Part shown: piece after piece, positions 1-11,668 of the stretch
Position numbering within the stretch: position 1 is the stretch's first letter
Layout: the number at the start of each line of letters is the position of its first letter
Origin: Gyromitra esculenta
Taxonomy: Eukaryota; Ascomycota; Pezizomycetes; Pezizales; Discinaceae
NCBI GenBank assembly: GCA_038503075.1
Contig: JBCAML010000019.1
Coordinates: 62,001 to 126,000, forward strand
Direction: 5' to 3'
Length of the DNA: 64,000 nucleotides
Notes under the pieces: generated by a model
Databases searched by the model: none
What the model was told of the DNA's origin: nothing
What the model saw: the letters and a program-made list of their open reading frames with translations, nothing else
Translations under genes and position numbers: made by a program

Positions 1-119
1 ATATTGTTTCTAGATTCGAGAATAATTGGTTGAACGCAAACAAAGCCTTGTTATATCGTATATATAGTTATAAGCATGCTATCAAGCCTGGAGCGTTATG
101 TAGTTGACCAACCTGGAAA

Positions 120-3100
120 TTAGCTGAAATCTGACTGGTTTTCAATGCTTTGGTGGCATTCTCGCGGAGGGAGATATCGTTCGGATCGCAGTATTCTAAG
201 TGGTGTTAGCAGACAGAAGAGAAGCATAAAGTTCAAAGATGTCATTCCTCCAGCGGGGCAACCCCCGAATTGGAAGCTTATCAGTCTATTCCAAGGCAAA
301 TGTGAAATATTTTCGATGCACTCGAGCGATTTAGAAATCATCGTTAAGATTCTTTTATAGCTTTTTTCTTTGATGGTCGTGCTGTCCAAAATTTGAATGG
401 GAAACTTCAACTTCGGATCCGTAAAGAACGGCGACCACTGGAGTGTAATATAGCTGCGAGATATGGTTCCTATGTCAAAGATCCCAAAGTATAGTTGAAC
501 TGAAGGAGGAAGTATATCCTCTCGAGAAATAGTCTTTAAAACTTCTATTGCTCCATAGATAAACTCCAACGGGTATTTTGTTAAATCAGTAATCCTGGGC
601 AGCGTAAGCTCCGGTATACCGAGGGTAACCTAATAATTTTTAGCTAATTCGATAGTGATAGTCATCTCCTATTCTCTGAACGACTGAGAACATACCAGAA
701 GATCAAGTAAAACCCTCATCTGACCATGTCTAACACTATTTCTATCTGGCTTGGTATTGGATTTAGGGTAGCCATTTATAGTTATGGCAAGAGATTTCCA
801 CTGTTGGTCCATGGAAGACAGCTGCTTGTCCATAAAGCCAGCAGCGATGAGGTCAGTTGTGATATCTTTACTGCCAGTTACCTGATCCATCTCTGGGTGA
901 TGAAATTTGGCTAACAGGTACCCAGCCTGTATGTAGCTGAAAACTTTCACCAATTCTTGTGACTGAACCCATTTTAGTTGTTTGTTCTCAATAAGCACCC
1001 GTAGAGCATCCTCTAGAAACCCTATGCTCACGCCTATCTTGTAGGCTTCCTTGTACTTATTTTGTCGCTTGTATAGCCGGAAAACATCATCCAGCATTCC
1101 CAATCTCCTAAAAAAGCGTTCTTGCTTTGCCTCTGATCCAAGAAAGGCAAAAACAGTTGCTCCAAGTTCGGCTACAATCTTTTCTTCTGTCAATAATCGA
1201 TAACATAGCCTTGAATACTGTTTGTAACATGTTGCGCTAATTTGAGCGCGGTGACTGGAAACCTGTTAGCAATTATGGTGTGCCTTTCCAGCATATCCAA
1301 ATACAGTTCGGGGAGTTTAGAGACCAACTTCTTAAGGTATTTAACCAATTCGTTATACCGCGTTCCGTGGAAATACGTAGCAAGCACCTGTTCCTGTCTC
1401 CTAAGTTGCGAGTACTCGTCTGCCGCTTTCTCGTGCTCTCCTGCTTTCACGAACAAAAACGCAGCTTCTTCGTGTCCATCGTTTTTAGACAGGATTTCTA
1501 CCCAGGGAGTAAGTAAGCGCATCGAATCACAGAAGCCAAAGCAATTGCTGCCTTACCTGCCGCAGCCGCGTAATTCCCCATTGTTTCTTGACATGCTACG
1601 GCTTTCGCGATCCGACCAATGCTAAGAAATAGCTCGCAAGCGTTCTGGAAAGCCAAATTTGACTCCGTTTGTAAGCCACTAGCTCTGTATTCCATGCCAT
1701 CTAATTCAGAGAGATACGCCTGGGCCAATTTTATTCCTGTTTTATCATCCGCTTTTTCAAAGCAGAAACCAGCCTTAATTATAAGCGAAATTCATGGGTT
1801 AGCTAATTTCTTCTAATATGGTAAAAATGCATACTTCTTGGAAGTCCTTATTGGTCATAAATTCATAGGCCAACTCTCTCCATCGTTCCGAACTCGTTTG
1901 TTTGGTGGAGCGAAACCTTTCCCGCAGTCCAGCCGTCTTATCAATGTACATGTTAGAATTATCCTCTGGTAAAATTAAGTAAAACATACCTCGAATTCAT
2001 GTTCCCGAACAACTTCAACTAGTTCTTCTGGATAGTATCTTGGAAATAGTTTTTGAGCTGTTATATTAAATAGATTGATAACTGAATCCACCGCTTTCGA
2101 CTCGTTTTCAAGGATCCACAGCCTGCTCCGGACTCTCGTAACTCCCACATATAGATTCTAAATGCGAATGTTGTAGATCAGAAGGGTCTAAAAAATCCTT
2201 AGCAGGCTTCATAATTACCTTTAGTTCTGAACATAGAACCTGGAACCGTGACTATGAGTAACTCTGAAACACTTGGAACACGAATACTACAGGCACTCAC
2301 GATATGGCTTTTTTCCCAATCAGCATGCCGACCGGGCTCTCCTTCACTTCCTTTATGCATTGACAGTCAGACTGATAACCAAAATCACCAACCATCTGGA
2401 CAGTACCTCTGGAGTTTCTCTCGTGAAGTAACTTTTCTAGGATCGCGAAATCCGAATTGTATGAACTGGTGGTGAAAAAGTTGTAAAGGAATACATCTTC
2501 AAACTCCATGCCTTTGCTTTGGAGAATAGTGAGTACCAGAGCGAAACCCTTAACCTTAGGTCGAAGTTCATCCCGGGTTTTCACGTCACGAACAAGGATA
2601 ACACGCTCCTCTCCGAATTCCGGTTTTTTTGCATCACGCTCATCATCAGTCAAGTTAGTCGGGCTGGTCGAGTTGGCCGAGTCCACCATTTCTTGGATCA
2701 GGGTAATTAAATTAGAGCCAACTATATCACATTTAGCATTGGGCACAGGGAAAGGGTGACCTGGGCTCACTGCAAAGGGTCGGTTTTGGCCCGTGAAGCT
2801 CTCCAATCTCGCGTGGTAGCTTATCCACCAAGTTCGGGAAGCCTGTGATTAAAATTCCATAAGTTATATATCAATAAATCACAGAGCATAACCCGTTTAC
2901 CTGTGTATAAGAGCTCCATAACTAGAGATGCTAAGGATAAGATGCCCTGATGTGACCGAAAGTTTTTGCATAGAGGAAGCAGAGTTGGCTTCAGAAGTGC
3001 GTCATTATGAATTGATTTGATCTCAGAGAACCGATTATAAAATAGGGCCTTTGCGTTAGAAAACTGAAAGAGAGCATCTTTAGAGATTGACTGTGCTGTA

Positions 3101-5943
3101 TCTCCAGCTAGATTTAAGAAAGAAAGACTTAGTAATATCTTACTAGGTGTGATTAGAGTTATTACCGAAGTGAATCCCCCGAGGGTCTTGGATAAGGCTT
3201 AGTAGTAATTCAATTTCCAGAGGTCTCTGGTCCTGAACCTCTATACCAAGCAGTTGTTAGAGACGTCAAGACCGTACATGTACACGTAGAAGCAACTGCT
3301 TTTGTACTAACCGTCGACATAAATTTCATCTAGCACTCCTTCAACCCTTCTCCTAAGTTCTGGGTTTTTTTGAAGTCCCTTCATGACACGGATGACTCTA
3401 TCAGTATTGTCAGTCTCTCCGCGTGACTTTTTTATACTCTCATAGTGTTCGTATAAAGAATACACGGCCTCTCGCTCTCCAGATTCTGCGAAATTTGGTG
3501 CTACCCTCCAGCGTTTGCCTATGTAGTCACCGCGTGACAATGGTTCAAGGCTTGATGCCAAAGATGCTGAACCTTTTATAACACTCATAATCTCGATGAA
3601 AGCCAAGTCCACTTGAATTCCTTTTTTTAGGCGTGGCTGAAAGCGCCTCCAATAGTCTCTGCTGAATGCAGTAAAGTCGACCGTCCGGAGGGTTTGGCAC
3701 CCACCCAAAGCGCCATTCCGATCGCGAAAATGTCGCCAAAACGGCGCATCAGCGTGTTCGCCGGCCCTTTTGAATATTAGTCAAGCGTCAATTCAGAGTA
3801 ACTTAGCATTGTGGCAGACTTGATAGTATTCTCCAGGAGTCTTAGAAAGAAGCTAAATGTGCAGACTAAAGGAAAATCCTGTTCTCTTAAAGACAAAAGG
3901 CTTTGATCCGTATCCTCTTCGGAATCATTCCAAGAGTTCATGTTCGCATTATCCTCTGCATCTTCCTCCTCGGGAGCTATATTCATTACTCCAGCCTGCG
4001 TATCGATTAAATTTTTTGTATAATCCCTGAGCTTGTGTGCAAGATCCCTAGACCTAGTAAGTAGTAGCTATATATAGCCATCGTCCAGTTATAATTAGCG
4101 CCATTAATTTATTTCTATCGAACATAATAATTATAGGGGGTTAAAGATAGATTCTCTACAGCTGCATACCTGACGTACTGGGTTTTCACCATCTCTCTTG
4201 CTGCTCATATATCTACTCCCTAGTTTGTATATCAAACACGTTGTCTTTCCAGTGCCGCTCCTTCCAAGGATGAATGCGGGTGTTTGAAAATGGTCGATTA
4301 TTTGAACCTCTTCTGCTGAAACATCCATCGGGAATACCGCCATTTGGGCCCCCGAAGAGATGGCACTGATGACAGTAGTGGTAAGACTATAAAATTTGGC
4401 TAGAATTCTAGTTAGCTTCGTCGACAATAACAGAAAAACACGAAAACCATACTCAACATAGGAAAACTCTCGGTCATCTGTTGATCTGTAGCGATGCTTG
4501 GTGCGGAATGTTCCTCCTGCTCATTTCCCGGCGGCTCGGTCAATTCCACATACTCTGGTACTGCTGTGCCTGTAAATGTAACATTGTCTTCGCTTCTACA
4601 AGCGGTGACTCTAGCCTCGGTATAGGCTTGTTGGACGCGAATGACATAGTCGCGAGTTTCTGCTATCTATTCAATATATAACATCGTTAGAATCCTAGGA
4701 AACCAACTAAAGAATCCAAGCTCAGGTCCAGACCTTGCCGTGGGCGCCGATACCCCAAACTAGTGAATGATTTGTGTCAGCCCTTGATCTCAGAAATTAT
4801 ACTTGTCATGGCTCATACCTTTTATAACCTGTGAATTCTGGTAATACCTTTCATCGAAGCCAATGTCTACTTGCCATAGGATAACTGCATTTGGTTTGTA
4901 AAACGTTTTAAACACGGGAACTTGATAGCTTCTCGCTGGCTTGACAAGTGATCTCGGTGCCCATTTTCCAGCGGCAATTTCGAGTAACTTCGTTTGTATT
5001 TCTGTAAAATCGTCTACTCCCTAAGGTTAGAAACCAAGCTTAAGAGGAGCAGCATGAAAGAGAAGACGGGTATTCGTTTGTGGATCTTACCGCCATCAAT
5101 TGCAACCGAATCCGTCAAATCACTGAGAGCCTGTGCAGAAAGTACCATCTTCCATATACCCAAATGGTTTCCTAGTATATTTTCAAACGTGCGCATATTT
5201 GGGTCGAAATTAAGAAAATTATCCTCTCGCACTCTTAGGATTTCGATTTCGGGCTCCTCCTTATGACTAGGAAAAACCTGACACGGCAGGCAATCACGAA
5301 ATGTACAGATTACCTTCCGCATTGCTTCCCTCCCCAGAATCCGTTGACAGTCGGCACGATGGCGGTCGCATTTCGCATGGTCGGTAACTATTCTAGTCCA
5401 ACTCTCGAAAGTTGTGTTGTATGAGGTAAGGCTTTTAAAGAGCTTGGGGTATTCCTGAGACAAACCACCGATTCTACCTTCTGCAATTAGTATCTTCAAT
5501 ATGCTTGGAGCTTCCCCCAATCTTTCCCCGATCAGCCCCAAAGCCTCAGGCTTAGATATTTTTATGACTTCCATAACAATGTCAGCCATAGCCCTTTGAG
5601 ATTCAAGCTCTATAAAATCTTTGGCAAGGAGCGAAAAAAGAAATGCTCGCAGAGTCTCCTCCAGTAGCCCGGGGTTATAGTTCTCTTTCCTCGAACCCCA
5701 TTCATCTTCTGGGGGGGACGGAAAGTTTTCGGGGAATTTGCCGAATAATTTAGCCAGCTTCTTTCCATACAACTGAAACCCGGAGAGAAATTCTGTAGAT
5801 ATTTCTTTCTCGACTAGGAGAGCAAAAAGCTGCTGAGGTTTTCGATTCAAAGAGCTGTGCGCTGCTTTGAACTGTGAGAGCGCTCGTGCAGGATTCCCTG
5901 AGTCTGGCTCAAATATAAGCTCGACAAACTTATAGTCGGTCAT
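120..5943 (-). CDS. TRANK1-like UvrD/PcrA-type superfamily-1 helicase, about 19 exons
   Basis: A nucleotide-dependent helicase-like protein of about 1,580 residues, resembling fungal homologues of TPR/ankyrin-repeat protein TRANK1. I placed exons on the minus strand at 5943-5091, 5016-4819, 4759-4734 (26 nt), 4666-4453, 4399-4170, 4067-3820, 3766-3312, 3240-3166, 3107-2901, 2842-2771, 2721-2407, 2350-2301, 2251-2219, 2157-1990, 1936-1835, 1773-1557, 1497-about 1217, about 1185-696 and 629-120. Visible motifs: Walker A GRSGTGKTT near residue 475, motif Ia LLLTRSR just after, DEVQDQ (Walker B) across the 3312/3240 junction, GDTAQSI, LTILQSKGMEFEDV and YVGVTRVRSRLW (motif VI). The C-terminal third is helical, as expected for the TPR-like tail. 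GT..AG boundaries keep phase everywhere except 1185-1217, where only a 32-nt intron or an indel reconciles the frames. The start ATG at 5943 is the first of the long exon; an earlier exon is possible. Substrate and cellular role are unknown. Confidence 0.83.
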
Positions 5944-6893
5944 CTTCCCAGACGGAGGGTCTAAAATTTGATTGAGATGGAAGCCTTAGGAAAAGTAGTA
6001 GTAGCTCTTCGTTCCGAGTGGACTGGGTACACTAAAACACAAGCAGGCGATTTGAGGTAGATTAAATCAAGGTGTTTGTTTTGTTTCTCAATCTGTATCT
6101 AAAGTGTCAATAATTTTTCGAGAAGCCCATTACCTTATCAAGAAGTCTGGTGGAGGAATGGGCGGCCTTAAACTAAACCAAACTCGGTATCCAATAGATC
6201 AATTTTGGTAATACAGGGACATATATTTCCCTCTTTAACTTGAGCAAATTTAAATTACTCCAAACGGGTTACCCATCAAACCCTAAATTAACTATTTCAG
6301 ACGCCAAGGCTCTACACATGTCGTCCCAAACCAGCAATTAGTTAATGCGATACCATCTAGTCGAAAAGCTGTTTGATAGATAACCCCGTAAAGTTACCGT
6401 ATGTACTCGTGAAATACGACCCAGCTCTGCCCCGTGGCTTACGCAGGGAACAAGCTTCTAAATGGTCAAATTCTGTGGCTTGGATTCTTTTTCGCCAAGC
6501 TCAATACTATGTACATAGGGTTTCTGTGGGCTTGAATTTAAAACAATTTTTTGTAGCGTAAGATGGTTTGAGGGGTTATCAGTGCCCAAATTACTAAATC
6601 GAATCAGATTTTTGCGCTTAATGTGCGAAGTAGATGCTAGTGGGTGTGTACCCGTATCAACACCACAGGCCGGCTCAGCTGCAGCCTCAATCGATTCTTG
6701 GGGCCTGTATTCATAGCTTCCACCATCATCTCAGTAGGCACGGCTAGCACACACATATCATGTTACATATACCTAAAACGACGCCAACATGATCAAAGAT
6801 CTAGCAGACTTACATACTTTAGTGAAACCTTGGATACATGCACGTGTCTCACCTTCTCGCAGCCCTTTTAGGCCTCGGCCATGAATTTAATTA
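5944..6893. other. Intergenic, no gene seen
   Basis: AT-rich spacer upstream of the helicase gene. Only short, unconvincing open frames are present. It presumably holds the helicase promoter, but I see no clear motif. Confidence 0.5.
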
Positions 6894-7117
6894 CTCGTGA
6901 TGTAATCGGGTATTCAATGATACAAGGGTTTGAACCAATCAAGATATGGGTGAATATGGTGAGAAGTGGCATACTCTAGGCGGTTCGAAAACTTCCATAA
7001 ATGGCTTAATCAACGAAGTGGCGGTGCTATACATCACCGCCTTGAGTCTTGCTCGCCCAATAGGACGTCCCCTTTATTAGAATCCCTGTATCATTGAATA
7101 CCCGATTGCATCACGAG
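6894..7117. mobile_element. MITE, 224 bp, Tc1/mariner-type (TA target site)
   Basis: The ends are near-perfect inverted repeats of about 35 bp. The left end begins CTCGTGATG at 6894 and continues through a GGGTATTCAATGATACA core. The right end is its reverse complement, finishing CATCACGAG at 7117. Both ends abut TA (6892-6893 and 7118-7119), the target site of Tc1/mariner transposons. The interior of about 155 bp has no open frame, so the element is non-autonomous and would need a transposase encoded elsewhere. Confidence 0.85.
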
Positions 7118-7180
7118 TACTTAGCGATAACATAGCAGCTGCTTATGTCTAATACTAAATAAAAAAAATCCGAGCCCACA

Positions 7181-7276
7181 GAGACGATCTTTGTCTCGAA
7201 CCAGAGTCTGGTTGGTGAAGTAATTACATAAACAAGCTAAGCCTAATTGGGGCTGGCTCGAAACAAAGACGATCTC
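7181..7276. repeat. Imperfect inverted repeat, about 23-bp arms
   Basis: Arms at 7181-7203 (GAGACGATCTTTGTCTCG...) and 7254-7276 are reverse complements at roughly 80% identity, separated by 50 bp. It could fold as a hairpin or be the relic of a second small element. No target-site duplication was found. Confidence 0.45.
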
Positions 7277-8011
7277 AAGTTAATAGAAATTTTCGAATAT
7301 CTATTTCTTATTCCTGTATTACTAGACTAGTTTCATAATAAGAAATTAATACTGAATAGAAGATTAAAAAAACAATTACAAATACATACAAGTCGCCTCT
7401 TCTACTCTACGTGTACAGCAACTCAACTTTAACACTATTTATCACTTGTCACGTGTTTTAAAAATAGTATTTCTAATAATATATAGCATTGCTTTAGTGC
7501 GAAAGATCCACCCATATAATTTTGACCATATGCATGGGTGTGTGCAGGTTATACACCCGAACCTGTCTGAACACAACAAGGTTGCTGAAATTGTAAAAAT
7601 ATTTGTTGGGTTAGCTAGCCCGAATCATGGTTGTAAGACATCGTGTTTAACATTTCTTGTGCAACTAATTCGCATTCGGAATAATTTTAAATACTGTTTC
7701 ATAACTACAGTACTAAAAAAGGGGATATGATTGCTAAGGCATATGTGCGGTATTCTGCAAAATACGTGTGTTGGATTGTTATCTTTACAAGTTTTTACAC
7801 ATCTGGTAGAGTATTGTGAATACGGCTATTCTCTATATCTAGAACCAAGCTCTCACTTCTTAACATGATAGCAGACTCACTCAATTTTTTTGTAATGTAT
7901 TGTTGGAGTCTCTAGAACTAATAGGAATCAGTAGGGAGTACCCCATGATTCCAGGTCTATAGCGCCCTTCTCTTGTACAAGTTTAAGCCTAACGCAGTGG
8001 TATTAAGAAGC
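7277..8011. other. Intergenic, no gene seen
   Basis: AT-rich, with only short spurious frames. It lies downstream of the NLR stop codon and shows nothing recognisable. Confidence 0.5.
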
Positions 8012-8019
8012 CTACAATG

Positions 8020-8217
8020 CATTTCCGTATACCCCACCCTGTGCGTTCACATCTGCTCCCCGGTCCAGCAGCAGCTCCACAACCTCCTTGTTCCCTTTCT
8101 TAGCAGCAGCTTGCAGCGCATTTCCGTATACCCCACCCTGTGCGTTCACATCTGCTCCCCGGTCCAGCAGCAGCTCCACAACCTCCTTGTCCCCCAACCG
8201 AACAGCAGCCTGCAATG
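8020..8217 (-). repeat. Tandem 99-bp ankyrin-coding units
   Basis: Two consecutive 99-bp units (8020-8118 and 8119-8217) are almost identical over the first about 70 bp and encode one 33-residue ankyrin repeat each. A third unit begins at 8218 and diverges after about 45 bp. High internal identity is typical of fungal NLR repeat arrays that undergo unequal exchange. Confidence 0.85.
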
Positions 8218-9952
8218 CATTTCCGTATCGTCCACCCTGTGCGTTCACATCTGCTCCCTTATCAAGCAGTAACTGCACGATTTGGAAACTTCTTGCATGG
8301 CCCAATGGGGTGACACCAGATTCATCTAACGCATCGATGTCGAATCCCATGCTGCAAAGTGACTCGATAGCGTCGATCGACTCCTCTATAACAGCATAAT
8401 GCATTGCTGTAACTTTAATCTTAGATCTTTCGCTTTTTTCCGTTTGTTCCTTCTTGAACCGTTCCAAAGCCAATGGAATATTCAATAGACATGCATTGAG
8501 CAAGGGTAGAAATACCTTGCCATACGGTTTGTTCTGGACCGTCACCTCTGTTGTACTCGAATTCCCCATCGTCATCCTAAATCTAGATGAATATTGAAAT
8601 CGGTGGTTCTTAGTATGGATAAATTGGCATATAAGTTTCCAAGACTCGTTGCTAAAACATTTCACAGCCAGGGCATGTTTCTTCCAATATTTAGTAGCAT
8701 AGCCCACAAATCGTAAATGCGACGTAGGATTTCTGCCGCTGACGCAAAGGACATAAGTCAGGCAATATTGTATAATCGTATCATGTGCGGCTTGTGGCTC
8801 AAGCAGGTACTTGTTAGCTATAGAACCATTTCGTGGGCTATCTGGGTTTACCGCTGTCAAGAGGAATTCCCTCACTGAATAGTGGACAAACTGTAGTGTT
8901 GGCCCAAGATTCCCCCAGGTGCTAGCATTAGGAATAACCTGAACTAAATTGGCACAGCAATTGATAACCATATCCAGATCATTGACCATACGATGGTCAA
9001 TATCCCTGAGATCCGTCATTCCCGGTTCAATGGCAATTGCCTCAGCAATTTGCCTCGCTGTGAGAGGCTTTTCCGCATATGCTATCCAGAAAAGTACTTT
9101 CCGTGCCAAGGCGCGGTTCGCTTTGTTCCCGTCGATACCGGCAATAATTCTTGTGTATACTTGTTCAAGGTTCTCAGGGAGGGCTAACAAAGCTTCCTGT
9201 ATTTCGTAATCAGAACGTTGTTCGCAAATGTGGTCCAACTGAAACCCAACCCATAGAAACCTTGTCAAAGGTTAGCCCCTTCTACTAAACCACCAATAGA
9301 AACCGAATAATGAGATGCCATACATTCCATTTGCCTTGCCTATAAGTGCATCAAAGATCTCCTGCTTTAATCTGGGATCTTTCATTTTCAAGGAACCATC
9401 TTGGAGACGCCGATTTAATTCGAATTCGACATACGAATGGATATCTTTGCTGACTTTGATGGCTTCAATTTGGATTTTTGTGACGTTGGCAAATGCACGT
9501 TGGATATCCTCTTCTCTCCGGCTCGCAACGAAAAGCTTAACCGTAGCATCGCCGGTAACAATCCCCTGAAGAAACGGCAGAAACTCCTTTCGCTTCTTCA
9601 ACTCGCATTCGTCCAGGGCGTCCAAAACCACAAAAACCTTATCAAATCCCTTTGCAACGGCCGAGAATAGGGTTTGAAGTTCCAAAAAAGTAGGGTTTTT
9701 GGCATTCCTGTGGCAAACATCGAAAAATTTCTCGAGTTCGTCGGTCAGGTGTTCCTTCTGTCGTGATAGTTGCTTGATAAAAGTTGCTATCAAAACCGCA
9801 GGCTCATATAATTCGATGTAACTGCAGATGCATGTGCGACTCCAATGTTATCCGATGAGGAAAATTTTTCAAGAAGGGTTTGTGAAACCAGCGAACTAGA
9901 TTTTGTGTTAGATATGCCAACCAACCACTCCCATATATGTACTAAGGTTAAC

Positions 9953-9967
9953 TCACGATAAAATTGT
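9953..9967. repeat. Left target-site duplication of the LINE
   Basis: TCACGATAAAATTGT, identical to 29184-29198. Before insertion this 15-mer was single and lay across an exon/intron junction of the NLR gene. Confidence 0.92.
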
Positions 9968-10091
9968 CGCTCCGTCTGCTCTACACAATTTTTTTCAAAA
10001 AACACCTTCCTATTCGGGACTTACAACCTTCTCGCAAACCTCAAACCTTCCGCAAAACTCTCTAAATCTCAGCTTCATTCTAGCGTTCACG

Positions 10092-10517
10092 ATGTCTGAA
10101 AACACTCTACCCTTCTCGCCCTTCCCTAGTGGAAGGAATTTCTCTGCAACTCCTCTCCTCCAACCTTCTTCTGGTACTCCATCTCGAGTCAACTCTCCTG
10201 TTCGTCCTACTACCCCTACTATCATGTCCTCCAGTGCACTCTCAGAAATGCAAGATATTCTTTGCAAACTCATTGCACAATCACCCATCAATCAAACAAG
10301 CATTGCACCTATTGTCCAAAACCTTGCTCTCGCCGACCCTTCCCGCACAGAAGCAATCTTGATTGCACTTGCTATCAACACCACACACATGATTTCATCC
10401 ATAGATACTAGGATGACCAAACTCGAAGAACTCATTACCCCCTCACAAACGGCTTCACCAAACAACCACCCACAACAGCTTAATCAAATCCAAGCTGTTA
10501 TTACCAACCTTGCCGAC
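10092..10517 (+). pseudogene. LINE ORF1 (gag-like), 5' segment
   Basis: Starts at the ATG at 10092 and runs open through a Ser/Pro-rich N-terminus into a helical stretch until Gypsy-A interrupts it after GCC GAC. The codon phase continues exactly at 18561 once the LTR element and one copy of the CCGAC duplication are removed. This shows one ancestral open frame. It would encode the RNA-binding protein of the LINE particle. Confidence 0.8.
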
Positions 10518-11458
10518 TGTAAGACCGGTACTTCTTACCGCACAAGAAATCTCCAAGAAGCTTTAGATAACAATCTAGACGCTATAACCTGCCCGGTTGC
10601 TATCCGCAACACAATACACAGGCGCAAGTCCTAACTGCTTCTTATGAACCGCTAAAAGATAACCGTAGGGTTCAAAGTAGGGATCGAAAGAAAGTTCCGA
10701 AGAACTTCCAATAGTAAGGTTTTAATAACTAACGCTGAAGGGCCAAGGCCTTGCTAAGCGAGATAAAAGTAATTCACAAAAAGAAGAGAAATTGCACAAG
10801 AATTTTGCTGTAAACAATATAATATCGATAGCGCTCGTTCTTCGTCGCTAACGATCCGACTCCGAGCTTTACATCCACTGCGAGAGTATTTATAATGCCT
10901 CCTCTCTACTATGTTTGGGTATAGTGTGGTGTAGAGGCGCTAACTACTATGACAACATGAAACCACTTCGCCTTATCTCCATACCCGATACCTCATTGAG
11001 TTCCCCGCCCCGATCCGCGATTCTCCGAGCAGTATGCATGTCGGTAACACGGCAGTTACGTATTCGTCTTCATTGCGTTCGTCTCTTCGAGACGATCATT
11101 TCGCCTATCCGAATCGTCGCAGAAGATTGCGTTCCTTATCTTTGTCAGCCGTAACTCCGCCAGTCTTGGTCCCATTCGCAATCCGTTTGAACCACAGCGA
11201 AGCCAGACACTTCCCCTACATACCCTCCGGGTCCCATTCCGCCGGACGGTTTTGCTTGACGGCCTAGGGGTTACTTTTGCCCTCCGGGACAGGTCTTTTC
11301 TGGTGCTGTCCCCCCTTCTCCAAATACTAAACCTACTGGAAGGATTGGAGGCAGGGTAACAGGCGCCAGTCCCGATCCGGAAGGTGCTAAAGTAGGGTAA
11401 CTCCAAAGATAGGGTAACTCCAGGGCCAGGAACTCCTTCAAAAGGTACAGGTATAACA
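10518..11458 (-). repeat. Gypsy-A 3' LTR (left copy), 941 bp
   Basis: On the plus strand it starts TGTAAGACC and ends GTATAACA, giving the usual TG...CA termini. It matches 17622-18555 along its whole length with scattered substitutions and small indels. Confidence 0.93.
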
Positions 11459-11472
11459 GTATCCCCCTCCTG
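11459..11472 (-). other. Gypsy-A polypurine tract
   Basis: Read on the minus strand this is AGGAGGGGGATAC, directly before the 3' LTR. It is in the position expected for the plus-strand primer of reverse transcription. Confidence 0.75.
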
Positions 11473-11668
11473 TGCTAGTCGTCCTCGTCTAACTATAATT
11501 CAAAATAATTAACTAATTACAAAGTGGTACTATAGCATCTTGGGTACGTAAAAACCACCGCGTTTACTTGGCCACGATGGAAAATTTTCCTCAGCCTAGT
11601 TTCTTTTTAGTAGTAAAACATTTTATACATATTCTAAACGCAAAAAAAGAATACAAATGTGAAACAGC

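Larger units (their letters stand above)
8012..9967 (-). pseudogene. NLR 3' half: NACHT (Walker B), winged-helix and ankyrin repeats
   Basis: Distal part of a NACHT-ankyrin NOD-like receptor, the fungal class linked to nonself recognition and regulated cell death. Exons at 9895-9324 and 9260-8012 join in frame across a 63-nt intron. Seen in order: NACHT with Walker B VFVVLDALDEC, the SRREEDIQ segment, a winged-helix region (ALPENLEQVYTRII...EKPLTARQIAEAI) and C-terminal ankyrin repeats of LLLDRGADVNAQGG type. The Walker A loop is absent here; it lies 19 kb away at 29188-29212 beyond the LINE insertion. The sequence between 9896 and the left target duplication reads as intron with donor GTGAGT. 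A one-base frame break near 9826-9836 interrupts the strand following the P-loop. The array ends in a TAG straight after the start of a further repeat. The gene is separated from its promoter and N-terminus, so it is called broken. Confidence 0.85.

Noticed and set aside
2297..2410. Continuation of the helicase frame to 2297 as coding sequence
   Set aside because: The family does not match this frame. An intron from 2406 to 2351 and another from 2300 to 2252 restore phase and family sequence.
2720..2810. Apparent frameshift in the helicase gene between HGPKPTLC and SNLITLIQEM
   Set aside because: A 49-nt intron (GTGAG donor at 2770, TGCTAAAT branch-like site, ATATAG acceptor) joins the two frames in phase, so no frameshift is needed.
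9896..10005. Degenerate Walker A (GISNTKSS) as the P-loop of the NLR
   Set aside because: This stretch is intron sequence in the pre-insertion model; the true GAPGAGKT lies at 29188-29212.
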